Of a stretch of DNA of 64,000 nucleotides, positions 9,296 through 17,104 are shown piece after piece (the stretch's first letter is position 1; each line of letters begins with the position of its first letter). The DNA is taken from NCBI GenBank assembly GCA_000751295.2, contig CCMO02000002.1:1014501-1078500 (forward strand), in the 5' to 3' direction. Made by a program: the position numbers and the translations under genes. A model generated the notes under the pieces. The model saw only the letters and a list, made by a program, of their open reading frames with translations. It did not search any database and was not told the DNA's origin. This DNA comes from a bacterium YEK0313. Its GTDB lineage: Bacteria; Pseudomonadota; Alphaproteobacteria; Rhizobiales; Phreatobacteraceae.

Positions 9296-9988
9296 ATGAG
9301 CATCACACTCCCCGCCAGCCCCGAGCCCCTGTCCTTCGATCCGCTGCGCACGGCGCTGATCATCGTGGACATGCAGAACGGCTATTGTTCCCCCGGCGGC
9401 TATTTCGGCCATCTCGGCGTGGACCTGTCCCCCGCAGACCGGGTCATCCCGGCCATCGACCGGCTGGCGCGCAGCGTCAGGCGCGCGGGCGGGCAGGTCG
9501 TCTGGCTGCAGAACGGCTGGGACCCCGACCTCAAGGAGGCCGGCGGCCCGGATTCGGTCAACCAGCGCAAGGGCAACTCGCTCAAGCTGATGCGCACGCG
9601 CCCTGAACTTGCCGGCAAGCTGCTCACCAAAGGCGGCTGGGATTATGCCCTGGTGGAGAGCCTGGCGCCGGATCCGGTCGACATCGTCGTGCCGAAACCG
9701 CGCTACAGCGGCTTTGCCGGCACCGCGCTGGACAGCATCCTGCGCAGCCGCCGCATCGACACGCTGCTGGTCTGCGGCGTGGCGACGAATGTCTGCGTGG
9801 AATCGACCATCCGGGACGCCTTCTTCAAGGAGTATTTCCCCGTTCTGGTCCACGACGCCTGCTTCCAGGCCGGCCCGGACTTCATCCAGCAGGCCACCAT
9901 CTACAACATCGAGAAATTCTTCGGCTGGTCGGCGCTGAGCGACGATGTCGTGCGCGCCTGCGACGGCATCGGCGCGGTCGCGGCCTGA
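9296..9988 (+). CDS. rutB: RutB-like ureidoacrylate amidohydrolase (isochorismatase-fold cysteine hydrolase)
   Basis: 230 aa with an AAAGGA ribosome site just before the ATG. It follows E. coli RutB closely as I remember it: an N-terminal PxxxxFDP, LIIVDMQN, SPGGY, QNGWD, EAGGP, KGGWDY, PKPRYSGF, LDSILRSR, ATNVCVEST and FFGW near the C-terminus. The catalytic triad reads Asp25, Lys134 and Cys167. In the Rut pathway RutB hydrolyses ureidoacrylate to carbamate and 3-aminoacrylate. It is followed 30 nt later by RutC. The enzyme family is well supported. The exact substrate here is inferred, since RutA is not present in the window. Confidence 0.88.
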   Translation: MSITLPASPEPLSFDPLRTALIIVDMQNGYCSPGGYFGHLGVDLSPADRVIPAIDRLARSVRRAGGQVVWLQNGWDPDLKEAGGPDSVNQRKGNSLKLMRTRPELAGKLLTKGGWDYALVESLAPDPVDIVVPKPRYSGFAGTALDSILRSRRIDTLLVCGVATNVCVESTIRDAFFKEYFPVLVHDACFQAGPDFIQQATIYNIEKFFGWSALSDDVVRACDGIGAVAA

Positions 9989-10018
9989 CCGAGAAGAACC
10001 AGTTCAGGGAGAAGACAC

Positions 10019-10405
10019 ATGGCCGTTCAGCCGATCATTCCGCCGGGTTCCGCTCCGCCGCTCGCCCCCTACAGCCCCGGCAGCAAGGCGGGCGGCTTCA
10101 TCTATGTCTCCGGCACGCTCGCCATCGGTCCGAACGGCGAGACGCTTGCCGTCGGCGATGCGTCCGCGCAGACACGCCACGTCCTGGAGAGCATCAAGTC
10201 GGTGATCGAGGCCGGCGGCGGCACGTTGAAGGACGTCGTCTTCAACCAGATCTTCCTGAAGGACCTCGCGGACTATGCGGCCATGAACGCCGTCTACAAG
10301 GAGTATTTCCCGGAGGCGCCGCCGGCACGCTACTGCATCCAGGCGCCGCTGGTGCGGCCGGAATTTCTCGTCGAGATCGCCACCACGGCCTATGTCGGCG
10401 GCTGA
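10019..10405 (+). CDS. rutC: RutC-like Rid-family 3-aminoacrylate deaminase
   Basis: 128 aa, a full-length RidA/YjgF-family protein, normally a trimer. It has PYSPGSKAGGFIYVSGTLA near the N-terminus, the helix VLESIKSVIEAGGGTLKDV, then VYKEYFPEAPPARYCIQA with the family arginine. Rid proteins hydrolyse enamines; RutC is the member that converts 3-aminoacrylate to malonic semialdehyde in pyrimidine catabolism. Its place directly after rutB supports RutC over the housekeeping RidA. A GGGAGAAG ribosome site precedes the ATG. Confidence 0.85.
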   Translation: MAVQPIIPPGSAPPLAPYSPGSKAGGFIYVSGTLAIGPNGETLAVGDASAQTRHVLESIKSVIEAGGGTLKDVVFNQIFLKDLADYAAMNAVYKEYFPEAPPARYCIQAPLVRPEFLVEIATTAYVGG

Positions 10406-10407
10406 TC

Positions 10408-11238
10408 ATGACCAATGTCGAGACAACGGGACGGACCGTGGCTGAGCGCCGCGGCGCCGCGGCCGCGCGCCCTGCCGCACGGCGCATCCTGCCCAGCACC
10501 GGCCGCATCTTCATCTACCAGGTGCTCGTCATCGCCGGCTTTTTCGCGCTCTGGGAGATCGCCATCCGGGCCGGCTGGCTGCCGGTCTACATCTACGGCC
10601 AGCCGAGCGGCGTGGTGCGCGAATTCGCCAAGGGTATCGCCGACGGCAAGCTGCTGGTCGACACCTGGGTGACGACACAGGAATCGGTGATCGGCTTCCT
10701 CATCGGCAGCCTGTTCGGCTCGGCCGCCGGCCTCGCGCTCTGGCTTTCGCCGACGACGGCGGCCGTGATCCGGCCGATCATGGTGGCCCTCAACGGCCTG
10801 CCGAAGATCGCCCTCGCGCCGCTGATCATCGTCTGGTTCGGCATCGGCATCGAATCGAAGATCGCGGTGGCCGCGATCATCACCTTCATCGTCGCGATGA
10901 TCGCGAGCTACGCCGGCAGCCAGGAGGTCGACAACGACTATGTCCGCATGCTGAAGGCGCTCGGAGCAACACGCTTCCAGATCTTCCGGATGGTCATCGT
11001 CCCCGGCTCGGTGCCGTGGATCGCCTCGGCCTTCCGGCTGAACATCGGTTTCGCGATGATCGGCGCGGTTGTCGGCGAATATATTTCCGCCGAGCAGGGC
11101 CTCGGCCAGCACATCTACTATGCCGGCACGCTCTACAACCTCAACGGCGTCTGGGCCGGCATCTTCGCCCTGATGATTCTGGCGCTGGTGCTCGACTGGT
11201 GCGTGGGGCGGGCCGAGCGCCTGCTCAAGTGGCGGTGA
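10408..11238 (+). CDS. ABC transporter permease (SsuC/TauC/ThiX type)
   Basis: 276 aa inner-membrane permease starting 2 nt after rutC. A basic cytoplasmic N-terminus (about 30 residues) precedes the first helix IFIYQVLVIAGFFALWEIAI. The BPD_transp_1 EAA loop appears as KALGATRFQIFRMVIVPGS, followed by the conserved IGAVVGEYISAEQGLGQ. This is the single permease type (homodimer) used by nitrate, sulfonate and pyrimidine-precursor importers. It belongs with the binding protein at 8215 and the ATPase at 12057. Confidence 0.9.
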   Translation: MTNVETTGRTVAERRGAAAARPAARRILPSTGRIFIYQVLVIAGFFALWEIAIRAGWLPVYIYGQPSGVVREFAKGIADGKLLVDTWVTTQESVIGFLIGSLFGSAAGLALWLSPTTAAVIRPIMVALNGLPKIALAPLIIVWFGIGIESKIAVAAIITFIVAMIASYAGSQEVDNDYVRMLKALGATRFQIFRMVIVPGSVPWIASAFRLNIGFAMIGAVVGEYISAEQGLGQHIYYAGTLYNLNGVWAGIFALMILALVLDWCVGRAERLLKWR

Positions 11239-11245
11239 GGGCATC

Positions 11246-12067
11246 ATGCCGATCGCAAGACTGGGCGATGTCGACATCCGCTATGAGGTGGCCGGCGAGG
11301 GCGATCCCCTCCTGCTGGTCGCCGGTCTCGGCGGGACCGCAGGCTACTGGACGCCGAATGTCGCGGCCCTCGCGAACCGCCACCGCGTCATCCTGCACGA
11401 TCATCGCGGCACGGGCGGCAGTTCGCGTTTCGAGGGCCGCTATTCCGTCGAGGGCATGGCCGACGACCTGCTGCGCCTGATGGATCATCTCGCCGTCGAG
11501 CGCGCCCATCTCGTCGGCCACTCCACCGGCGGCGCCATCGGCCAGGTCCTTGCCGCCCGGGCGCCGGAGCGGATCGCCAGCCTCGTGCTCTATGCGAGCT
11601 GGGCCGTGCTGGACGGCCAGATGGAGATGTGCCTCGACCTTCGCCGGCGCATCCTGCGCGACGGCGGCGTCGGCGAATATCACCGGGCGACGCCGGTCTT
11701 CCTCTATCCGCCCTACTATGTGAAGGATCACAAGGCCGCGCTCGACCAGGAGGCCCTGTCGGCGGCCTCGGCCTCGCCCACGGCGTCGATCCTGGACGCG
11801 CGCGTCGCCGGCATCATGGCCTTCGACGGCAGGGCCTATCTGTCGGGCATCCGCTGCCCGACCATGGTGCTCGTCGCCGAGGACGACATCCTGACGCCGC
11901 CCTATTCGTCGGAGCTGATGGCGCGGGCGATCGGCGGCGCCGCGCTGGTGCGGCTGCCGCGCGGCGGCCATGCGCTGTCGCGCACCGAACCCGACCTGTT
12001 CAACGAGACGATCGCCGCGTTCCTCGCGGACCACGCGATCGCACGGGAGGATGTCCATGCCGCATGA
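11246..12067 (+). CDS. Alpha/beta hydrolase, RutD-like paralogue with canonical Ser nucleophile
   Basis: 273 aa. The fold is shown by LLLVAGLGGTAGYW (oxyanion region), DHRGTGGSS and the nucleophile elbow GHSTG with Ser93. The probable acid is Asp214 in AEDDILTP, and the base is His242 in RGGHAL. It shares LGG, RGTG and VFLYPP features with the RutD homologue at 12861, so the two appear to be paralogues in one operon. Its placement between the transporter permease and ATPase supports action on the imported compound or an intermediate such as a carbamate or enamine. The true substrate is unknown. Confidence 0.82.
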   Translation: MPIARLGDVDIRYEVAGEGDPLLLVAGLGGTAGYWTPNVAALANRHRVILHDHRGTGGSSRFEGRYSVEGMADDLLRLMDHLAVERAHLVGHSTGGAIGQVLAARAPERIASLVLYASWAVLDGQMEMCLDLRRRILRDGGVGEYHRATPVFLYPPYYVKDHKAALDQEALSAASASPTASILDARVAGIMAFDGRAYLSGIRCPTMVLVAEDDILTPPYSSELMARAIGGAALVRLPRGGHALSRTEPDLFNETIAAFLADHAIAREDVHAA

Positions 12068-12845
12068 AGCCGAGACGGTGCTACGGGCCGCCAATGTCGG
12101 GATGACCTTCAACCCGGACACGCCCGAGGCCGTGAACGCCATCGCCAATATCAGCTTCGAGGTCGGCCGCGGCGAAGTGGTCGCCATCGTCGGTCCGTCC
12201 GGCTGCGGCAAGACCACGCTGTTCAACATCATCGCCGGCCTTCTGAAGCCGACCCGCGGCGACATCGTGGTGGACGGCCGGCCTGTCCACGACGCGACCG
12301 GCCATGTCGGCTACATGCTCCAGAAGGATCTGCTCCTGCCTTGGCGCACGGTGCGCGACAACGTCACCATCGGCCTGGAGGTGCGCGGCACGCCCTCGCG
12401 CGAGGCGGCCGAGATCGCGCAGGGCCTGATCGAGGCCTATGGCCTCAAGGGCTTCGAGGACGCCTATCCGTCGGCCCTGTCGGGCGGCATGCGGCAGCGC
12501 GTCGCCTTCATGCGCACGCTCGCCTTCTCGCCGGAGGTGATCCTGCTCGACGAGCCCTTCTCGGCGCTCGACAGCCAGACCAGGCTGATCCTCCAGTCGG
12601 ACGTGATGCGCATCATCCGCGAGCGGCATTGCAGCGTGGTGCTCGTCACCCACGATGTCGGCGAGGCGATCACCATGGCCGACCGGATCGTCGTGATCAC
12701 CAGCAGGCCGGGCCGGGTGAAGGCCGTGCATGCGGTCGACATCGCACCGGAGCAGCGCCACCCGCTGAAGATCCGCACCCTGCCGCGCTTCAACCACCTC
12801 TTCGAGACGATCTGGTCCGAGCTCGGCATCGAGCTTGCGGCCTGA
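12057..12845 (+). CDS. ABC transporter ATPase (SsuB/TauB type)
   Basis: 262 aa from the ATG at 12057, chosen because GGGAGG at 12045-12050 is correctly spaced for it and too close for the in-frame ATG at 12051. It overlaps the preceding hydrolase by 11 nt. Walker A GPSGCGKT is at residues 46-53, the signature LSGGMRQ at 141-147, and Walker B ILLDEP at 162-167 followed by FSALDSQTR. The switch is in VLVTHDVGEA. These are the features of nitrate/sulfonate/taurine-type ATPases. It completes the importer of this cassette. Confidence 0.92.
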   Translation: MPHEAETVLRAANVGMTFNPDTPEAVNAIANISFEVGRGEVVAIVGPSGCGKTTLFNIIAGLLKPTRGDIVVDGRPVHDATGHVGYMLQKDLLLPWRTVRDNVTIGLEVRGTPSREAAEIAQGLIEAYGLKGFEDAYPSALSGGMRQRVAFMRTLAFSPEVILLDEPFSALDSQTRLILQSDVMRIIRERHCSVVLVTHDVGEAITMADRIVVITSRPGRVKAVHAVDIAPEQRHPLKIRTLPRFNHLFETIWSELGIELAA

Positions 12846-12860
12846 CGAACGGATATCGCG

Positions 12861-13667
12861 ATGCTGCATCATGAGAGCTTCGGCTCGCCCGACAGGGATT
12901 GCGTTCTTCTGTCGGCGGGCCTCGGCGGCAGCGGCGCCTTCTGGAGGCCCCAGATCGCCGCCCTCGCCGCGCATTTTCATGTCGTCGTCTACGATCAGCG
13001 CGGGACCGGCGGCAGCAGCGAGCCGCTGCCGGAAGGCTATTCCATCGACGCCATGGCCGACGACGTCGTCGAGATTCTCGATATCCGTGGCATTGCGCGG
13101 TGCCATTTCGTCGGTCATGCCCTCGGCGGGCTGGCCGGGCTGAAGCTGGCGCGACATGCGCCGGAGCGCGTCGGCAAGCTGATCCTGGTCAATGCCTGGC
13201 CTGCGCCAGATCCCCATACGGCGCGGTGCTTCGACGTCCGGCTTGCCCTCTTGAGGCAGTCCGGCATCGAGGCCTATGTCAAAGCCCAACCGATCTTCCT
13301 CTACCCGGCAGCCTGGCTGTCGCGCCATGCGCACGAGGTCGCCGCCGAGGAGGCTCACGGGATTCGGCATTTCCAAGGTGTCGACACGATCGAAAAGCGC
13401 ATCGCCGCCCTCCGCGCCTTCGACATGGCGGATGAGCTGGGCGCCATCCGCGCGCCGACATTGGTCGCCGCGTCGCGCGACGACATCCTGGTGCCGTGGA
13501 CGGCCTCGCAGCGGATCGCCGAGGCCATGCCGAACGCCCGGCTGTGGCTGGTCGACAGCGGCGGACACGGCTTCACGGTGACGGAGCCCGACGCCTTCAA
13601 CGCCGAAACACTCAAGTTCCTCCTGGCGGAGACCGCTCCGGCGTCATTGGACGCGTCCAACGCATAG
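12861..13667 (+). CDS. rutD: RutD-like alpha/beta hydrolase lacking the nucleophilic serine
   Basis: 268 aa. From memory it matches E. coli RutD along its length: LSAGLGGSGAFW, VVYDQRGTG, YSIDAMADD, FVGHALGGL, VNAWPAPDPHTARCFDVR, QPIFLYPAAW and FQG. The nucleophile elbow is GHALG, so Ala87 stands where hydrolases have serine. E. coli RutD, as I recall it, has the same substitution. Asp208 (SRDDIL) and His236 (GGHGF) remain. RutD is proposed to speed breakdown of aminoacrylate. It is the last gene of the cassette. Confidence 0.85.
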   Translation: MLHHESFGSPDRDCVLLSAGLGGSGAFWRPQIAALAAHFHVVVYDQRGTGGSSEPLPEGYSIDAMADDVVEILDIRGIARCHFVGHALGGLAGLKLARHAPERVGKLILVNAWPAPDPHTARCFDVRLALLRQSGIEAYVKAQPIFLYPAAWLSRHAHEVAAEEAHGIRHFQGVDTIEKRIAALRAFDMADELGAIRAPTLVAASRDDILVPWTASQRIAEAMPNARLWLVDSGGHGFTVTEPDAFNAETLKFLLAETAPASLDASNA

Positions 13668-13807
13668 ACGGGAACAAGCCGGGGCGGATCTCGGCGGCGC
13701 GGCGATCGACCGCCCCTTGGCGCCCGAAACGATGGCCGCGTGACGCTCGGCCGGCTCCGGGCGAACATGGCGGCCGCCGGCCGGTCAGGCGCGCGGGTCC
13801 GCATCGG

Positions 13808-14494
13808 TCAGGCCGGCGCAGTCCCGCTGCCGCGCGGGATGATCCGCCCCGTCCGTTCGATATGGGCCCGCATCCGCGCCTCGGCGGCGGCGCGGTCCCG
13901 TGCGACCAGCGCTTCGAGGATCAGGGCATGGTCGGCATTGCCCTGCGCCATCAGTTCGGCGGGCGACAGCCTGACGACGTCGCCGTTGAAATAGAACAGT
14001 CCGGTGGCATCGATCGCATCGGCCAGTTTCGGGTTGCGGGCCGCGGCGATGACGGCGTCGTGGAACGCCCGGTTGGTCCGCACGCGCGCCGCCTCGTCTT
14101 CCGGATCCAGCGTCAGCCGCTCCGCATGGATGGCCGCGAGCCGGGCGATGTCCTCCGGCGTCGCCCTTTCCGCCGCGAGCCCGGCAGCACAGCCCTCCAG
14201 GGCCGACCGGACCTCGGCATTCATCGCAACGTCTTCACGCGAGAATTCGCGCACGGCCCAGCCGCGCTTGCGCGGAACGATCAGGCCCGCCGCGGAAAGC
14301 TTCTGCATGCTCTCGCGCACCGGTGTCCGGCTGACCGCGAGGCGCTCGGCAATGTCGGCCTCGATCAAGGGTTCGTTCGGCCGCAACTCGCCCGTCACGA
14401 TCGCCTGCCGCAGCCGGGCGAAGACCTCCTGCGAGCGCCGCGGCGGCGGCAGAACGGCTGCTCCGGCTGCGGCCTCTTTCCGTTGCAAACGCAT
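13808..14494 (-). CDS. GntR-family (FCD) transcriptional regulator
   Basis: 228 aa from the ATG at 14494, which has GGAGA 7 nt upstream; the longer frame runs into the probable operator. An N-terminal winged HTH (about 20-90, with EADIAERLAVSRTPVRESMQKL) is followed by an alpha-helical FCD effector domain with NRAFHDAVI and a late DHALILEAL helix, whose conserved Asp and His residues usually bind a metal and a carboxylate ligand. It is divergent from the SDR and Bug-type genes, and the 155-nt gap carries strong palindromes. It probably represses that pair. Confidence 0.88.
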   Translation of the reverse strand: MRLQRKEAAAGAAVLPPPRRSQEVFARLRQAIVTGELRPNEPLIEADIAERLAVSRTPVRESMQKLSAAGLIVPRKRGWAVREFSREDVAMNAEVRSALEGCAAGLAAERATPEDIARLAAIHAERLTLDPEDEAARVRTNRAFHDAVIAAARNPKLADAIDATGLFYFNGDVVRLSPAELMAQGNADHALILEALVARDRAAAEARMRAHIERTGRIIPRGSGTAPA

Positions 14495-14520
14495 GAGGTC
14501 TCTCCGTCGATTGACAGTCT

Positions 14521-14549
14521 GCAAATATGCATGCGAATTTGCATGCAAA
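14521..14549. promoter_or_regulatory. Palindromic operator candidate for the GntR regulator
   Basis: A 12-bp perfect palindrome TTTGCATGCAAA lies at 14538-14549. An overlapping dyad GCAAAT...ATTTGC spans 14521-14542, and the core TGCATGC occurs twice, 12 bp apart. The block is AT-rich against a GC-rich background and sits between the divergent GntR and SDR genes. Confidence 0.55.
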
Positions 14550-14649
14550 CAAGAATATGATCGGAGTCCGCACGACGACCATCGGCAGTGCTGATGGATG
14601 GGCGCTGCCGAGGCGACGGTCGGGCCGGCCTTTTGCGGGAGCGAATGCA

Positions 14650-15423
14650 GTGAGCAATGTGCGGCAGGGCGGACAGGGCGACTACCGACTGGCGGGGCGC
14701 GTCGCGGTCGTGACGGGCGGCAGCAGCGGCATCGGTGCCGCGACCGTCCGGCGGCTCGCCGAGGCCGGCGCGACGCTGGTCGTCGGCTACAAGGCCGGCG
14801 AAGACCGCGCCAAGGCGCTGATCGCGGATCTGCCGGGCAGCGGCCATCGCGCCCTGCCCATTCCCATGGAGGACAGCGCGGCGATCGCCGCCGCCGCCGA
14901 CGCGGTGCGGAGCGCCTTCGGCAAGGCCGATGTGCTGGTCAATTCGGCCGGCGTCACCCGCGCCGTGCCGCATGCCGATCTCGACGGTCTCGACGATGCG
15001 ACCTTCGACCGGATCCTCCTGACCAATGTGCGCGGGCCGTTCGCGACCATCCGGGCCTTCGCGCCGCTGCTGCGCGCAAGCGGCGATTCCGTCGTCGTGA
15101 ACGTTTCCTCCCTCTCCGGCACGACCGGCCTCGGCAGCTCGATCGCCTATTGCGCCTCCAAGGGCGCGCTCGACACGATGAGCCTGTCGCTCGCGCGCGT
15201 GCTGGCGCCCGAGACCCGCGTCATATCCGTGGCGCCGGCCGCGGTCGCCACCGATTTCGTCCCCGGCCGCGGCCGTGAGGGCATCGAGAAACAGGCGGCG
15301 TCCACGCCGCTCAGGACGGTCGCCGAGCCCGACGACGTCGCTCTCGCCATCGTCTCGGCCGTCACGCATCTGCGGCTGACGACCGGCAGCTCGATCGTGG
15401 TCGATGGCGGCCGGCATCTGTAG
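14650..15423 (+). CDS. SDR-family oxidoreductase
   Basis: 257 aa from the GTG at 14650, with GGGAG 8 nt before it. The upstream open frame passes through the operator and has no SDR similarity. The Rossmann motif TGGSSGIG is at residues 22-29. The structural motif is NSAG (98-101) instead of NNAG. The catalytic Ser154, Tyr167 and Lys171 are present. The C-terminus SSIVVDGGRHL is typical of the classical SDR class. The substrate is not visible. It may share a transcript with the binding protein 125 nt downstream, under the GntR regulator. Confidence 0.85.
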   Translation: MSNVRQGGQGDYRLAGRVAVVTGGSSGIGAATVRRLAEAGATLVVGYKAGEDRAKALIADLPGSGHRALPIPMEDSAAIAAAADAVRSAFGKADVLVNSAGVTRAVPHADLDGLDDATFDRILLTNVRGPFATIRAFAPLLRASGDSVVVNVSSLSGTTGLGSSIAYCASKGALDTMSLSLARVLAPETRVISVAPAAVATDFVPGRGREGIEKQAASTPLRTVAEPDDVALAIVSAVTHLRLTTGSSIVVDGGRHL

Positions 15424-15548
15424 CCGCCGTTCCCAGCGGGCGCGGGACGCCCCCATGGGCGTCCGCTCCACCATCGCCGCCCCCGGTGACCTACACCAAA
15501 GCCAGGGATGCCGAAGAGCATCCGCGACAACACATCCAAGGAGCCCCC

Positions 15549-16514
15549 ATGCCGACCCGCCGCCTGGCCGTCGCCGCCATTCTCTCGTCAGGCTTCCTCG
15601 CCAGATCCGCCCTGGCGCAGGACTGGCCGAGCCGCCCCGTCATCCTCGTCCACGGCTTCGGCGCGGGCGGCAATGCCGATTCCATTTCCCGCGTCATGGC
15701 CAATGCGCTTTCGCCCGAGCTCGGCCAGCAGGTCGTGGTCGAGGCCAAGCCCGGGGCGGGTGGCAATCTGGCATCGGAGCACGTGGCGCGCGCCCAGCCG
15801 GACGGCCATACCATCATCCTCCTGACCGGCGGCCATGCCGTCTCGGCGGCGCTCTACAGGAGCCTCCGCTTCAAGCCCGTGGACGATTTCGCCTTCGCCT
15901 CGCTGGTGGCGACCTTTCCCTTCGTCATCGCGACGCGCGCCGAGAGCCCGCTGAAATCGGTCGCCGACGTCATCGAGGCCGCCCGCAAGGATCCTGGCAA
16001 GCTCACCTTCTCCTCGGTCGGCTTCGGTTCGACCCAGCATCTCACGGGCGAGCTCTTTGCCGGCACGGCGGGCATCAAGCTGACCCATGTCCCCTATCGC
16101 GGCGGCATGCAGCCGCTCTCCGACCTGATCTCCGGGCGGATCGATCTCGTCGTCGACACGATCACCGTCACCGGCGCGGCCATTCGGGCCGGCACGATCC
16201 GCGGCCTCGGCATTACCAGCCCGCAGGCCTGGCCAGCCCTGCCCGACGTGCCGCCTATCGCCGGCGTGCTCCCCGGCTTCCAGGTGCCGTCATGGATCGG
16301 CATCGCTGCGCCGGCGGCAACACCCGTCCCCGTCGTCGGCAGGCTCAACGCCGCCATCGGCAAGGCCCTCCAGTCCGACCAGGTCAAGGAGCAGCTCGGC
16401 TTCCTCGGCGTGAAGCCGGAGGCCTCGACGCCGGACGGCATGAAGAGCTTCGTCGCTGGCGAGATCGCACGCTGGCAAGGCGTCGTCGACAAGGCCGGGA
16501 TCGAACGGATCTGA
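15549..16514 (+). CDS. Bug/TctC-family tripartite tricarboxylate binding protein
   Basis: 321 aa from the ATG at 15549, with AAGGAG five bases upstream. A signal peptide runs to about residue 24 (SALAQD). The mature start DWPSRPVILVHGFGAGGNADSISR, VVVEAKPGAGGNLASE and the mid-domain THVPYRGG are the Bug family hallmarks. Such proteins bind small carboxylates in the periplasm. There are no TctA or TctB membrane genes nearby, so it is an orphan, a common state for this expanded family. Context with the SDR suggests carboxylate or hydroxy-acid uptake. Confidence 0.9.
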   Translation: MPTRRLAVAAILSSGFLARSALAQDWPSRPVILVHGFGAGGNADSISRVMANALSPELGQQVVVEAKPGAGGNLASEHVARAQPDGHTIILLTGGHAVSAALYRSLRFKPVDDFAFASLVATFPFVIATRAESPLKSVADVIEAARKDPGKLTFSSVGFGSTQHLTGELFAGTAGIKLTHVPYRGGMQPLSDLISGRIDLVVDTITVTGAAIRAGTIRGLGITSPQAWPALPDVPPIAGVLPGFQVPSWIGIAAPAATPVPVVGRLNAAIGKALQSDQVKEQLGFLGVKPEASTPDGMKSFVAGEIARWQGVVDKAGIERI

Positions 16515-16532
16515 GGCCAGTTCGGAAGGGAT

Positions 16533-16551
16533 CGCCGCGCCCTGCGCGGCG
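16533..16551. terminator. Stem-loop after the Bug-type gene
   Basis: CGCCGCGC and GCGCGGCG form a perfect 8-bp stem with a CCT loop, 19 nt after the stop codon. There is no clear T-tract, so termination efficiency is uncertain. Confidence 0.45.
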
Positions 16552-16679
16552 GTCCCGCCGGCTTTGCAGGACGGTTCAACAGTCACGATCGCGGCGCGTC
16601 GGCCGCGACGCGGCAACAGCGTTGCCGCCGACAAAAACCGGATCGATCGAGCTGACGGTCAGTATGCGGTGAGGAGATT

Positions 16680-16755
<76 letters not shown>

Positions 16756-17104
16756 ACGCCGACCTTGCGGACGGTAAGATGGATCTTGGGGTATCCATCC
16801 GTCAGACCCTCCCTTTCGGGAGGATCCGGCAGCGCTCGCCGGAGCGGCTCGCGTTGCGGAGCGCGTGTCTCGCACATTTCCTCCCGCGCATCAAGCGCCT
16901 TGAGCGGTTATTTTACGGGCCTGTGACATGTCCACCGGAATTGCCGCGCCGACCGGTCCCGAAAGCCCGCCCGGCGGCCCGAAAAGCGGCGCGGCGCGCG
17001 ATTTCGGCAGCCTGAATCGCCTCGGGGAAACCTCTTCTTAATGGCCGGTTCTTAAGCTCGGCCGGCTTCCTGCAATATCGCGCTGATCACGGATCGGAGT
17101 GTCG
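16756..17104. other. Intergenic region between tRNA-Ala and the DUF2336 gene
   Basis: 349 bases with no supported gene. It should contain the tRNA promoter (minus strand). Near the DUF2336 gene there is a direct repeat TTCTTAA at 17035-17041 and 17049-17055, 14 bp apart, which might be a regulator site. Confidence 0.4.
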
